Positions 1 to 12,942 of a DNA stretch of 64,000 bases are shown here, piece by piece. Source of the stretch: Oscarella lobularis. Its lineage: Eukaryota > Porifera > Homoscleromorpha > Homosclerophorida > Oscarellidae. The DNA lies in contig NC_089176.1 in NCBI RefSeq assembly GCF_947507565.1, forward strand, positions 3,844,001-3,908,000, given 5' to 3'. A program made the translations under genes and the position numbers. Position 1 is the first letter of the stretch. Each line of letters begins with the position of its first letter. The notes below the pieces were generated by a model. The model saw nothing but the letters and a program-made list of their open reading frames with translations, searched no databases and was not told where the DNA came from.

Positions 1-890
1 AATTCTCCGCTTTTGATCTCTTGTCGTTTGCGTGGCAAATTGCCTCGGGAATGGTGAGACAAGGCGAGACGGTATTTTCTCGTATCTAAGGTTTTTTTTC
101 TATTTCTATTAGGAATATTTGACTGGGAAGGGTCTCGTTCATCGTGACCTGGCTTCTCGAAACGTTCTCGTCTTGGAAGACAAACTCGTCAAAGTGTCCG
201 ATTTCGGATTGACGAGAGCCGTTCACAACGACGGCATCTATCCGCAGAAAACGACGAGACGGCTTCCCTTTCGTTGGATGTCGATTGAGGCGATCAGCGA
301 TCGCCACTTCACCGAACAAAGCGACGTGTAGGAGATAAAATTAATCAATAATAAATGAGAATTCAATTTTTTTGTAGATGGTCTTTTGGAGTGGTCATGT
401 GGGAAATTTGCACTCTTGGTACATTGGAGACCTTGATGATATGTTGTCCTGCTATCTTTGATTTTACAGGCAGTTTTCCTTATCCATCTATTTCGAGTAA
501 GGATCTTCTTTCGCACATACGCAATGGAAATCGTCTATCGCGTCCAGAGAATTGCTCAGATCAACTGTGAGTCTTTTATTTTTTACGTACAGTAGAGTGA
601 TCGCGCTTTGCCTCAGCTATGAAATGATGTGTCAATGCTGGCTTGCTGATCCTGAGAAACGTCCCTCGTTCAGACGTCTTCTTCTGAAGCTCGAAGAAAT
701 GCTCGAACATGAAGGACCAGCCAAACATCTTAACGTCAATTTTTCCTATTCGTACTCGTTGTGGAATTTGGAGGACATCAGAGAAAGCCCGGAGATCGTC
801 GAAGACCCCGCTGGCACTGTATCAGTTCAAAATTTGACCACTGGCCGTCCTTCGATAATTGTCAAAAAAATCCTTTCATCTCCTGTATGA
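1..890 (+). CDS. Receptor-type tyrosine kinase, C-terminal part (5' end outside the window)
   Basis: Five exons can be joined in frame: 1-53, 113-327, 378-418, 470-566 and 617-890, with GT-AG introns of about 50 bases. The translation runs from the alpha-E helix of a tyrosine kinase (FDLLSFAWQIASGM) through the catalytic loop (HRDLASRN), the DFG motif in VSDFGLTRA, an activation loop containing one Tyr, the P+1 segment LPFRWMSIEAI, the alpha-F motif SDVWSFGVVMWEI and the C-lobe motif CWLADPEKRPSFRRL. All residues expected for an active kinase in this part are present. A tail of about 60 residues follows and ends at 888-890. The LPFRWMSIE signature and HRDLASRN fit an RTK of the FGFR/RET-like groups better than Src-type kinases, but family assignment is not possible without the ectodomain. 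It is unrelated in close sequence to the RTK array at 27-54 kb. Confidence 0.9.
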
Positions 891-1988
891 TCACCAGTCC
901 TGTGTGAAAAAGAGGAAGAAAAAGAAGAAGAACACTTGATTGCAGTTAGTTTTTCGTGAAAGTTGCGCGCGCGCTTGCAAGTAGAATTCGCGTGGTGCAC
1001 GTCGCGAAGTCCGGGGTCCCGGGCAAGACCCCGTCATAAAAAAAACTGCCCGCGAATTGACCACGTAGCGAAGCTATATATTTTTATTTCAAATAAACCC
1101 GGAACTAACCCGGAAGTATTGCAAAAGAAAAACGAGCGTCCTCCCCGGCGTCTTTCAATGGGAGGGCCCTTCACCCAGGCCCTCATTTCGGGGAGACAGT
1201 GACCCATCTGTCCCGGGGGTGCCTTTATGTACCAAGGCACAGGTGGACCGCTATTGTCACCCACCGCGTCTTGCCCAAGTGGGGTGGCAGGTTATCACTC
1301 GTGCCACTGGAGTAGGGGATTGAATCCCCTGCGTTTGCGCCGCGTTTAACCTCTCTGGCTCGAGTTGGGCCGGTTTTATTTAGTCACCTCGGGGCCCGGA
1401 GGTGAATGGCGACATCGGAAAGCTCTTCATCTGCCTCGTCCGATTGTCCTTAGGCGAGCCTAGAAAAACGCAATTTTTTGTGACGAGTCGAACAGTCTCA
1501 CCTTCAACTTTGCTTTCTAGCTATCTGTCACTATCTGCATGTCCTCGATCCTCAAGCTCGATGGGCTGCCCCGGATTGGTGTTACAGACTACTTTTCAAT
1601 GATTTACCTCGCGCACTCGGTTTCCATAACGTCTACGATACCTAGGAGACCAGCTACGACGTTGATTGTAATGCAGCAAACGCGATCTGGCGTTGTCTCG
1701 TCGCGACAGCGGCGCAAGCCTTGCAAATGGATCGCTGCGGGTTCCTGCTGCAGGAAACAAGCGCGATTAGATTCGTGAACAACATTAGAGGCGCTGCACT
1801 TACTAGGAACTCGCCGTACGATCGCTACAGGCCCGCCACAGGGCAGAATACTCCAGACGATTCTTCGAGCGTACGGGATAGAAGAGGAGCACGTGCGATT
1901 CAAGATATATATATGCGCTAATGTTATTTAGTTAAAGAACCAATGAACTATACAATATAATTAATGTTTTGTAGCTAGCGAAATTCAA
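891..1988. other. Intergenic region with GC-rich hairpins; possible degraded repeat
   Basis: No convincing gene was found. The stretch 1000-1420 is unlike its surroundings: GC-rich, with two near-perfect hairpins, one at 1314-1330 (stem AGGGG/CCCCT) and one at 1385-1404 (stem CACCTC/GAGGTG). From about 1640 to 1920 one + frame reads as a plausible protein tail but contains a stop near 1650, so it may be a decayed coding remnant. No terminal repeats or target duplications were recognised. Confidence 0.4.
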
Positions 1989-4900
1989 CTAAAACAGTCC
2001 GGCTGATTTTTTCGCATTTACCTGCTTCCACTGAGCCAAGTTACTAAACTCTTCAACAGTCATACCAAAAACATTCTAGGAAGCAATCAATAATAGCCCA
2101 CACTATAAAGAGACCGCAAAAACCATCCCTACCTGGAAATCTTCAGCTGACAAAAACGCCTCAAGCCGAAGAGGATCGACACCCTCAGGAGGCGGACGAC
2201 ACTGAAGTTCAGAGAGAGAATACTTCCTAAAAAAACAAAGACCCTTATAAGAACGCGAGCACTCCGATTCTATCACTTACCGATTGAGCTTTTCCAGCTC
2301 TTCCACAACAGGAAGACTTGCCGGGGGACCCTTGTAACCCTGGACATCCAAATCAATCATATTTTCTAAGGACAAAAACGTTCTTTCTCTCTTACGTGAG
2401 CCGAGCATTCCCTCGCTTCAGGCACGTCTTCCCAGTAAGGAAACAATGACGTAAATTCCGGTGGCTCTCGTCCAGCTGTCACAACGTAAACAGGACACCC
2501 TTTACTCTTCACTAAACCAGCAATACAAATAGCATCAACAAACCGCTTCGCTTCCATATCGAACCTGCTCCGTAATTAAGAGCCGTTTTCATGGCTAGAT
2601 CCTTATCTTTTAGCCATCTGGATTGCGAGCTGCCAGTCAGCGCATTCGACTCGTCGCTCTGGGGCTTCCACCAACCAAGCCACAAGTAAACCTCGTAATG
2701 AGCATCAACAAGAAAAAGACCTGAGGAAACAGACAAGTGGCTATCGTAAAGAGAGTCTATTTGCTCGTAGAGAGAAGATGATAACCTGGCTGGGGTGCTA
2801 AGTAGATGTCGCTTTGGAGAAAGGGAAACGAGCAGACGCCTTTTGAGGGACGAGACGGGTTTAATACTTCGTCAAACGAAAACGGTCCCGGAGCGCGGCT
2901 CAGTTCAAAGAGTCGGGGAGTGAAGCAATATTTGGCTGGTTCTACGAAAGAGACAGGAATTTTTGATCGGACGTCATGCGGCGTTTTTTCCCTATAGTGA
3001 CCTTCTTTGAGGGAGTGGTACTCTCTGTCTCCGCCTCCGCCCAGTGTTCGCCAAAAACGAAGGCGTTCTTCGCCTTCGACGAACGTTTCGAGATCGAGTG
3101 ATAATCTGATGCGAGAGGTTAGGAATTTTGACGTCTAATGTCTTTGTTTTTCTCTTACCGCTTCTGCAATCGTTCCGCGGCTGTAGTCCCTACTTGGGAC
3201 GTTTCTTCAGTCGCCTTTGATCCCTTCCAAAGCATTACTGTGTTCGCCGAAACGGCCACGATGCAGCCACGCGATCGCAGAGCCGTGGAACTGCGCGGAA
3301 AGAAAACGTGGCAACGAGAACACTCTCCCCAGTCACACACTCACTTTGCCTTTGGAATCTCGACGAGATAAGCCTCGTGGGGAACGTCTCCTCGAACGCA
3401 GAATACTGTCTTTTCAATTCGCGTCTCGTTTCCGTTCGCCTGAGGTCTCCTAAGAAAACAGACGCTCTGAGAAAAAGGCTTTGATTTCTTTCTGAACTCA
3501 CTTTCCATTGAGCACAACCAGGCCGCCACTGAAGAGCTGCAAAAACGCCGGTGGCTCCTTTCCCTGCGGCACTCGAATCTAAGAATCACGTCTCCTTACG
3601 TGCAAATGCGTCCAATGATCTTTTTACCTGCGGTCCCTTTTCTTCGTCTAACTCTACGGTTATCAGAGCCGACGCTCCTTTCTCTGTAATCGAGCAATGA
3701 TCGCCTTGCCAGAAGAAGTAGCAGCACTTTTCTCTTCCGCCGAATTCGTGCACGGTGCGATGTCGAAAGGCGCGCGCTCGGCGCCTGGGCGGCTCCTTGA
3801 ACACGCGATAGCCCCAACGAATGATGTAGCCCTCTTCAGAGTAGAAGAGACCGCGCTCCGAATCAGGAATCTCAGAATAATCATTCTCCTATAAGAAACG
3901 ATTGAAAAGAGTGTCGACTATTTATTTATTTATTTACCTTCACGTGCCAGATTTTGACGCCAGTCGTCGCCACGGAGATTCCGGGTTTTTCTTCCGTTGG
4001 AGGAACTCCCCTTCCACGTCCAACGTTCTGCCCTTCGAGTATACAATCCGGCAGCGACGGAGCGGACCGATTCATCGTCTCGCCGTCGCAGGGAACGAGT
4101 TCCACGGGCGGCGACGTCTACAAACACAGACTAATTAATCAAAAAAATAAATAGCCACGGCTATTTCTTCTCTATACCGGTTGGACTTCTCCGCTGCTAA
4201 CGTGCCCCTTCATCTTTATAATTCGCCCCGGTACAGGCCAGTCGGGAAATTTCTCCTTGAACAGAAACGTCTCGCGTCCTTCGAGCAGGCGAGCAAAGAG
4301 CGCCCAAGTGGGTCGCGAACGGCTTCCCGTCGACTTCGAAGTGCCGTTTTTTAGGAGTCCGTTCGTCTTGAGAGGACTGTGGTATGGCGAGTCGAAGAGC
4401 TCTTTGCCTAGTTTCATTGCCTTTCGGCGGAGAGCGCCGAGAGTCGTACGGCCAAGCCAAACGTAAACTTCATTAACAAAATCAAACACAAAAGCCTGTG
4501 AAAAAGATATTATTTTTGGGAGGAGAACTTATATATTTTCTACGTACTAATTTAGTTTCGAGTAAGCCGTGTTTTGGCTGCTTTCCGCATAAGTCCATCA
4601 ACGGTTCAAGATGATCCGAGTCCTCTTTAACCGCGTAAACGACGACCGATTGAATGGACGTCTTCTCGAACGCGTCATCGAGAACATCGGATCCACCTGA
4701 GACAAAGAGGAATCAGAGAACGATCTCCTTATCTATCTTTACGACGTCTACGTTTTATTCTCGTCTCTCCCTTTCCGCCGGCTCCGAGCAATTTTTTCAG
4801 ACCATTCATTCGTAGTCCCGTCGTGCTGACTGTCTTTTGTTCGACGAGAAACGCCGACTTCGCTTTGCATCCCATGTCCTTCTTCTGAATAATTCGACTA

Positions 4901-7708
4901 ACTAAATCGACTCCCTACAAAGACAAACGCCTTCGAGTTGCTTATTCAAACAAAAAAACGCTTCAAGCGCTTCACCTTTGCCTTCTCTATGACATTCGCT
5001 TCGGAGCCGATAAAGTGATAGAGCTCAGTGGGAGTAAAAACGATGAAGACGTCATCGGAACTCAGACTCCTAAAACTCGGTTCGGCCAGCGTCACTTGAA
5101 TGCGTCGACGCCCTTCGCGACAAACAAAACATCAATTCAACGCTTCCTCCAAGGGCTGAGAGATTACCTTTTATTTGGACAATGACCAGTGATGGTTGAC
5201 TTGATGGGTCTTCCATCTCTTCGTCGATTGCCGTTCCGTCGGCGGCTTTTTTCGTTTTTCGGAGTATCACCGATTTGAAGTCTTCTCGGCTCGCCAATCC
5301 GGCAACGGCCGCTTCGTGTAGATTCACTTTTTCGCCGTCGCGAAAAATTTGCGGAGACGCTATAGAGAAAAAAGAAAAGCTAGGCGTGAAGAAATCGCTC
5401 TAAAGATGATCCGCTATACATTGTGCAGCGAATCCAACAGACATCCATCGACGATTCGAAGGAGTAACCTATATATAGAGAGTCTGCATTTTTTATTTAT
5501 TCGTCTTCCCCTTTCTCACCTCGGCTTTGACGTCTTCGCGATTTTTCAACTGTCGCACGGGATTCGTCGACGGACGACGTCGCGATCTCGGCATGACGCG
5601 TCGCTTGGCGTCGCCAAAAGGCGAAGACCTACAAAAACCAATAACATTTTCCGCCCATAGAATTCTTTAACTAGTTCTTACGTTGGAGAGACAGCCGAAT
5701 CTCTCATGTGCTGCAAATCGGAATCGGACAATCGCGACGACTCCCTCAACGTTTGCAAATCGGACTCGGGCAGCTGGGTTCGATCCCTTTTCCGAGTCTC
5801 CACGGGCTCGCCGACGCCGGGGGCGGAGGCCTTGGTCGCAACCGCACGCACGTCATCGTGCATCTCCTCCTCATTATCCTTTGAATCGCCAATAAAGAAC
5901 TTGCGGCTTTTTCCTACTCCAGCTGGAGAAACTGTTGTCGTAACACTGCTCAATCCCTTCTTCCTCCCCGATGTCGGTCTCGAGGTCGTTGTCTCCTCTT
6001 CCCACGCCTTTTTCGGCTTGGGTCGCGTGCTCGAATTCCACGGCGTTTTGTCGTTCGACGACGTTTTCCTCGACGGGGGCCTCGATTCGGGTTTTCGCGA
6101 CGAACTCCGTTTTCTCGCCGCTTCCATCGACTTTCGTCGTTTCTCGACGGACGCGATCGATTTTCGACGCGTTGTCGTCGTCGTAAGCGGAGTGGGCGTC
6201 GTCGTGGCGCCGTTTCGTCGTCCCGTTGGCACCCATGTCGGCAGTGACGGCACCGAATTGCGTTTTAGCATTCGCGGCTTGGAGTTTCGTCGCGTTTCCC
6301 CCGAAGGGGCCCCGCCGCGAGTCGCGCCGCTCAATGTGGACGATTTGCGTCGTAATTCGGTCTCGTTCGTGGTTTCGTGAGACGACGTTTTCCGCTGTGG
6401 TGAGGATACGCTCGTGGATGGACTTGCTAATGGTTGCACTTTGTGTCCAGCTGACTTCCGGTCTTTGTCTGTGGGATTTCGTTCTAGAGGGTGAGACGTC
6501 GATTGAGCCGGCTTTCTGACTGAGCTTTCCGCTTTCGTGATCGTCACGGGCTTTCGTATCGTACTCGTTACCGTCACCGACGGTTTATCGCCCTCTTTTT
6601 TTCTATCTGTCGAACTGATTGTCGGCTTTGTGACTGAATCCGACTTGGCGTTCGGTTTTCTGACTGTAATCGTCGTTCGCGTGACCGCAGTCGGCTTCCT
6701 CACTGAAACCGGCTTTGTTATGATTCGCTCGCCCTTCATATCGTCGTCGTTTTCGGCGGCGGGCTTCTCGATCACGTTTTCAGTGACGTCGCGCGGCTTG
6801 GAAACTTTTCGCTTCACGAGGACTTTTTTCACGACCGTTTTTCGAACGGTGACGACCTTCGTCCTTCGGGCTCTTCCGCGCGAACTGCACGAAATCGGAA
6901 CCGACTGCTCTGTTATTGTATTATTATCATTCTGCGGTGATCGGTCCCCCGTAGGGCCATCTATGGCAACAACTTCCGGTTCGGAGCTTAGAGACTCCGC
7001 CTTATCAACCGTTCCCCATACTTCGACCTCTTCCTCGACGGGAGACGATTCGAAGACGAAATGACTCTCGCTCTCGCTTCCCGACTCGTGTGGCCCGGCA
7101 ATGACGTCACACTTTTCCAATATCAACGGAACGTCGACGTCCGGCGAGAAAATCGTCGGTTTCGAAGCGATGACGTCACCGCCACTACGGGCACCAGTGA
7201 CGTCAATTTTCTGACTCATTTCGCCGTCGTCATCTGCCGGCTTACGTCTTCGACGTCGCTCCCGCAAATTAATATCCACGTCATAATTAGTCGAAGGAAG
7301 AATGCCATTGGTCGGCGGCGACGAGGTGGGGCTGTCCAATTTCAACGTCACAGACGACACGCGGACAGATTGCGCGCCCGCGCCGTCGATCGACGAGGAG
7401 GCGTCGGAAAGCGACGAAGCCGCCGTGCTCGTGCTGCGATAGTCTCGCCTCCCCCCACAACTGACCCCCACTAGCGAAGAATCGCGATTCTTATCTATTT
7501 TCGATAGAGCGTCGAAGGCGAACGCCGCCGCCGACGATCCGTGCGCCCATACGTCGGATACGGCCGACGTAATGACGCGCGATTTTAGACCGGGACGAGA
7601 TGTCATTGGCGTCTGTATCGGCGAAATGACTACTTTGACGCGCGTCGCCGGCGATCCGGGCGAAGCGCGGGGCGATCGCGATCCTTCTTCGATCATCGTC
7701 GAAGCCAT
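1989..7708 (-). CDS. SVIL: Supervillin-like protein (gelsolin repeats plus villin headpiece)
   Basis: Seventeen exons were traced on the - strand: 7708-5682, 5628-5520, 5359-5168, 5112-4976, 4914-4743, 4696-4548, 4495-4178, 4117-3938, 3888-3600, 3578-3502, 3449-3345, 3290-3159, 3105-2786, 2720-2396, 2365-2281, 2226-2133, 2075-1989. Exon 1 codes for about 676 residues of disordered, Ser/Thr/Arg/Lys-rich sequence with VRKP-type repeats. The rest carries gelsolin-like domains: IKGRRRIQVTLAEPSF, LAFVFDFVNEVYVWLG, WQGDHCSITEKGASAL and PFLQSDIYLAPQPGLFLVDA, the last very close to the supervillin signature. It ends with a villin headpiece (PPPEGVDPLRLEAFLSAEDF ... WKQVNAKKSAGLF). Supervillin links F-actin and myosin II to membranes. 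The predicted length of about 1,600 residues matches supervillin. The frame is disturbed twice near 2565 and 2366-2395 (see findings). Start is the only early ATG of exon 1. Confidence 0.9.
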
Positions 7709-8615
7709 AGACGCACGCCTCTTCCTTCTCTCGCTAGCGCATGAACATTATTAGTGCCTTAGTTCTAACTCGATCAAGTAGATACGCCGTATGGGGGCCA
7801 CGCCACGCGCACGTCGGCGTGGGCGGTCTCCCTACGATTGTCCGCGCGCGAGGCCCGAGCCCCCCCCTATGGGAAACGTGCACTGTAAACAAAAGATAGC
7901 CCCTTGCGCACAATAGGAAAGAATAATATTGCGAGGAAGGATCGAAAAGCGATATGCATTTTTCTGCGGAGTTGCGACAATGTCTTTCTTTTCTCGCGCG
8001 TTTCCGACTTCGCTTCGTGAGCTGGGCGTACGTCTTATCTCGATTGATCAACTCACGGACAATGAGACAATGCTTTACAAGGGGGTTGGTGCTTTGTGCG
8101 AGCTCCGTTTAGCGTAGGGAAAACAGTCGAACGAGCGATTGGGTCGCGCGATTGTCTCTGCACGACTGTAGCGCGGCGCTAAAGTAGCTACAAGCGTCTC
8201 CCCGGGCCTAGGGTCCCGTTTTCGTCGATCGTTGCCTACCTCCGTCCGCTGACTGGTTCAACGGCGTTCTTTTGTGTTCTTCGTTGCGCTGGCCAACGCG
8301 CTTCTGGACACGGAGGCGCCGATCGTCGCTAACGAATATTCGGCATCCGGGCGATGACGTGCGAAGTGTCATGTGAGGGCGTGGTAAATTTGCAAATCAT
8401 CCTGCTCCAGAAGCAACCAAATCCGGGGCGATATTACAGTACTGCATATATAAAAAGATCTGCTACATAGTCACAGGCCAGTAAGTCATAAGAGAAAAAG
8501 CCACTTCCTCCCGACTTCCGTCGTCTGATGGAGTTAGAGGCGCGGTGGGCAGAACAAACGAAGGACGACGCATAGCTGCTCCCATTAGAGGTCGAACCTC
8601 CAGTCTAGCGCGAAA
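7709..8615. other. Intergenic region between supervillin 5' end and PI3K-adaptor 3' end
   Basis: This holds the presumed supervillin promoter, which reads leftwards. A + strand open frame 7979-8117 (45 residues, good ATG context) could be a small gene or a first exon, but nothing in it is recognisable. A TATA-like stretch (ATATATAAAAA) lies at 8446-8456 on the + strand with no supported gene downstream of it. No other structure was seen. Confidence 0.5.
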
Positions 8616-11600
8616 CTATAGAGGGGCTGAAGCGATTAATAATGGCGGAGAATCCAACCTCTGGACTTCCATAGGATCTGCGTCATCGAGTCGAATTCGC
8701 AGAGACGTCATAGAATTCGACGCTGAAACGATGACCTCGTTAACGTGCAACATTTCGCGCGTTTCGTCTTTGGATACGTACTGGGGGCGGATAAAGCGAA
8801 CTCAATTTACGATGCCGGCAAATTGGCCTGGGCGCGGTCCCATTTACCTTAGTCGCGCGCAACACTTGCTGCACGGTGGCGGCTTCAATCAACGTCAATT
8901 CGAACCCAATCATCTCTAGAGAGGAAGGCGGAGAAAGGGAGGAACGAAAAGAGACGTTTAGAGATAACGAAAATGAGTCGGCCGGGGGCGGGGGCGACGG
9001 AATACCGACCGGGATTTGCGATGCACGAGTCGCCCGGTCGGAGAACGTTCGATAACGTAATTGACCAGAACAGTTTGTCGGTGATTGCGATTGTCTCGTG
9101 TACGTGACCGTCGACTGTCACCTTGGGGGGAAATACATACATACATAAATGAATGAGACAAACGACACGACGGCGAGTCGCGCCCGCGTCGCGTCCCGCA
9201 GCTTTTAACTATTCATTATGTACCAGGGAAGCGTTGATGCATAGATTCTGCGGCTTGGTCGTTGTCTCGACTAGAAAACGACAGACGTGGCTAATTTCTT
9301 TTTCCTGTCTCCGCGCGGGGGAACTAAGTACCGAATTCGCGCGGGTTTCTTTGTTGGCCCGCGGGGAGGATTTCGATTCGTTGAAGCATCGTATGAGTCG
9401 AAGGGCCGTTTTCGCCGAATCGGGCAATCTTGAGGGGAGGAGAGGGGAAGAGAGACGTGACGACAGGAGGTTCGAATGCAGCTGGGTCTTATAATATTCT
9501 AGGGTGGAGACTTCCGCTATAAAGCCCTCGGGGCTCGTCTACTCACTTTGACTTCGTAGAGTCGAAAGAAGAGCTCGTAGTGGGCGTGATGACAAAAGTG
9601 AGCGATAGCGCCGTGAAGAAACTTCAAAAAAACAAGATAAATATTTTGAGGTTGATTATATAGAGTCGAACCATTCGTGGCGACGGCGTGGAAGTGATGA
9701 TGCTCTCCCCGTCCTCTTCTCCCTCTCCATCAATCTAAAAAAAACAAATAAATTTAAATACGATTTTATATAACTAAGTGTTTTCTATGCACCAGTGGAA
9801 GAATTCCGTGACTATTTGTCATGGCATCGACTGTCAAACGACCGTACCACCCGTCGAAATGACTTAGAAATTTCGCCAGCCAAACGCTACTACTATCAAC
9901 ACGTTGTCCGACGACGGGAATATAATAGAATCGCATCTCAACTTCCTGCATCAAAGAGGGATGCAACTTCCTAGAAAAGAACACGAAATATTTTTCCTAA
10001 TAAAACCCTCGTCGTACCTCAAATTCCCGTAGCAATCGGCGACGTTCTTAACGGATCGATCGTCGCCTAAAACAACGATTTTAATCAGGAGCGGCTTCCC
10101 GACTTCGCACAAATTAAAACTCGGCTTCCGAAGCGCCGAAAAGACGTTGTGATGCCGCGCCATCTTCGGACTGCGAAGTCGCATCGCGTCCAACTCGTCG
10201 CGACGCTCGGACGCGTCGCCGGACAAACTAGCGCCTCGCCCGTAATACCGACGCAGATTTTCCGCCGCCTTTGCGACCGCCATGGACGGCGGCGGCGTGA
10301 CGACGGGCTCGCTAAACGATCGAGTTTTTCGACCCGGAAAGCGAGGCGACAATGCAAGAAACGACGGCAATTCCGGCACTCGATCTTCGTCGCGGGCTGT
10401 TGCCATGGCACTGTCGACGGACGTGCGACTGATTGTGGAATCGGTTCGCGTTTTGATGCCGTTTTCCGGCGGCGGAACGGCAGTCGTCTCGTTTCCGCTG
10501 TCCGTGCTCGTTCCGCTCGACGTTCGTTCCGTTTCTGCGACGGCGACGGGTGGCGATAACGGCAGTGACGGCGGCGGCGGCGCACGATTCCAGTCGAACT
10601 GATCGCGAAGAATTTTGCAAATGATTTTCAGCGATGATGACGTCGCCGTCGAGGAGTCGAATGTGTGGCAGTTGAATGACGGCGGATAAGTGACGGGAAA
10701 CGTTTCCGATGTGGTAGTGGTGGATAACGTGACGTTTTCTTGCTCTGCGACGTGTTTCTGTATCGTTGTCATGATTGTCTCGAGACGATCGGCGAGAGTA
10801 TCGCGCGCTTTTTCTTCGCTGTGCTGCTGGACGGCCTCTTCGGACGCCGATTCCGCTTCGATGCATATTTGCTTTAGAAACGATTGGGAAGTGATCACCT
10901 AGGAAACACACACACATACATACATACATACCTAATATAATTTTATCTTTACCTCGAGGTGTTGATGCAATTCGGTGAGCTTGTCGCCTGGTCCGTAAAA
11001 GCTGCAGAATATTCCTAGACTCAGTCAGAGATTCATTAGTACTATGTATATATTGATTTTTTATCTGTGTTACGTTTGATGTACGCTTTCTTTAGCTTCG
11101 TTTCGCTTGGAGGGGAACGTTTGAGGGCGTTCAATAGAGCGCTCGCTTCGCTGCATGATTGATCGACCAGCACGTGAATCTGTTGGTCTCTAAATAAATA
11201 AATAAATAAACTCATACATAGATTTATCTTTTGGTTTTCAAATGCCTCGTGGTTTTGTTAAGGAATCCTAATGCTGAATTTTCTACAATCATTCTCTGAC
11301 GAAAATGATGTCCTAATGAATAATTAATAATTTTACGTCACGGAAGTTTGTAATACATACCCGGACATCTTGTTTCGATGCGAATAAAGTCGAGTACGTC
11401 GCGGGCGAACGCGCAATAGGGCTGGGGCCACAAGTAGTAGGACTGAATGGCACGATAGGCGTCAAAGTAGCGACTAGGATCAACATAGTGAGCCTAGAGA
11501 GAGAAATTCAAGTAGAAGAACAAATGATTCCTATGGAATACAAACCGCTGATGCTACTTCGACGAAGAGTTGCAGCAAGGGTAGAAGATTTTCTTTGTTT

Positions 11601-12771
11601 TGATCGAATTCCAGCTAAGGGGGAGAAGGCGTGGTCTCCTCTTTCCAGATTCATTGCTTCTCGCTCACCTCTTCGCTGCTGAGTTGATTAATGAGAAATT
11701 CGATTATGACGTCAATGCAATTCTTCTCGCCGCTTCTCCACAGGAGTTGATAGTAAAGAAACGGATCGCAGACTAGAGATAAAAAAACATTAATATGAAT
11801 CGCGAGTGCTACAATAATAGCATTAGCATTGGTACACGTGTACAAAGTACAGATACATTGATTATTCTCTTATTACTTGGTTGGCTTCTTGCCGTTGCTT
11901 TGTCGCCTCCGCCGATATTAATGAGTTGTCCTACTGAAAATCCTTTCGTAACATCCCCCAATCTTTTTTGAATGTCGTCGTTGTTTTCGTGCGCCAAAAT
12001 CCGCTTCAAAACCTAAAGGGAAACGTCACAGTCACGCAAACGCGGAGATCATGTGAAAGAAAGCTCGCCTTTTGTTCCAACTCGTTTTCGCATGACGACG
12101 ATGAGATCGCTGCGACCCAAAATAGAAACAACCCGGATGCACATCCTGCTCCCAAGCGAAAAAAACTCACCGACATCCCACTCCTCCAATACGACGAGCA
12201 GACTTCCAAAACCGGAATCCCACTCGAAAAAACACGTCAAATAATCAATCGTTCTCAGAATCGCCGACTGCAAGAGCCCTGCCCCGCCCCCATAAAAAAC
12301 GTAAATTAGGGAAATTGATTATTTTATTTATTACGTAGCGGTTCGACGATTTCCTTCACGGATTCGTCGAGGGGACTCGCCGCTTTCCCCACCCACTGAC
12401 CATATCCGTCTTCGTCGACGAAACGAAAGTCGCCGAGAAGTTCGTCGACAACGACGCCTAAACGCTTGTACGCTGAAGAGCCGGAAACGCGGAGCAATAG
12501 TAATGCGAGTAGGGCTACAATTGCGTTCTCTCACCGTGGACACTGTTTAGGGATATGAGTCTCGCTATGAGGCAGACGAGGAAGCTGTGCGATGGGGTTT
12601 TTCCATGGTTAGTGGTCTTTTTTTGGCGTTGGCTTGCCTGGAGGTGAGTTTCTTGTCTGCTTCGAGTCGTGCGAACAGATTGGCGACTTGCTGTTGGGCG
12701 CGTTTCGTTGTGCGCTTCGCTACGAGGAATGTTTCGGCTTCGTTGACGATTTGCGCCGTCGTTTCGTCCAT
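8616..12771 (-). CDS. PIK3R5/PIK3R6-like: PI3K-gamma regulatory (adaptor) subunit, p101/p84-like
   Basis: Reads from ATG 12771 through exons 12771-12638, 12584-12535, 12472-12335, 12278-12171, 12012-11877, 11772-11669, 11614-11546, 11493-11361, 11189-11074, about 11001-10954, 10898-10018, 9970-9775, 9734-9672 and 9621-9547. Exons between 9498 and 8616 are less certain; the stop is at 8616-8618. Three blocks resemble vertebrate p101: the N-terminal helical region (YLWPQPYCAFARDVLDFI), the block IVVLGDDRSVKNVADCYGNL after a long Ser-rich disordered segment, and MRFYYIPVVG followed by WLAKFLSHFDGWYGRL, then AIAHFCHHAHYELFFRLYEVK. In vertebrates these adaptors bind p110-gamma and G-beta-gamma and bring PI3K to GPCR signals. 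The first intron (12585-12637) uses a GC donor. Choice between p101 and p84 cannot be made. Confidence 0.8.
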
Positions 12772-12942
12772 CGCGATGGACGGTAGCGCTGCGATCTGGC
12801 GAGCGAGGCCTGATCAATGCTGTTCAAACGGCGCAGAACTGTAAATCTTACGTCATCGATTCCCGTTCGCACACGTGACTATTTAATCCATGACGTGTAA
12901 TCTCTGGCGCGCGAACTATCTTTTTATAGGTTGGTGTAACTA

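Noticed and set aside
1314-1330. Hairpin resembling a tRNA T-arm (possible tRNA or SINE)
   Set aside because: The loop is ATTGAAT rather than TTCGANT and no D-arm, anticodon arm or acceptor stem can be drawn around it.
5706-7474. Long + strand open frames opposite supervillin exon 1 (up to 224 residues)
   Set aside because: They mirror the GC-rich, low-complexity coding exon on the - strand, show no domain and have no matching splice sites.
8545-8919. A 124-residue + strand open frame preceded by a TATA-like box
   Set aside because: It is antisense to the last exons of the PI3K-adaptor gene, whose frames and splice sites fit better. No recognisable protein.
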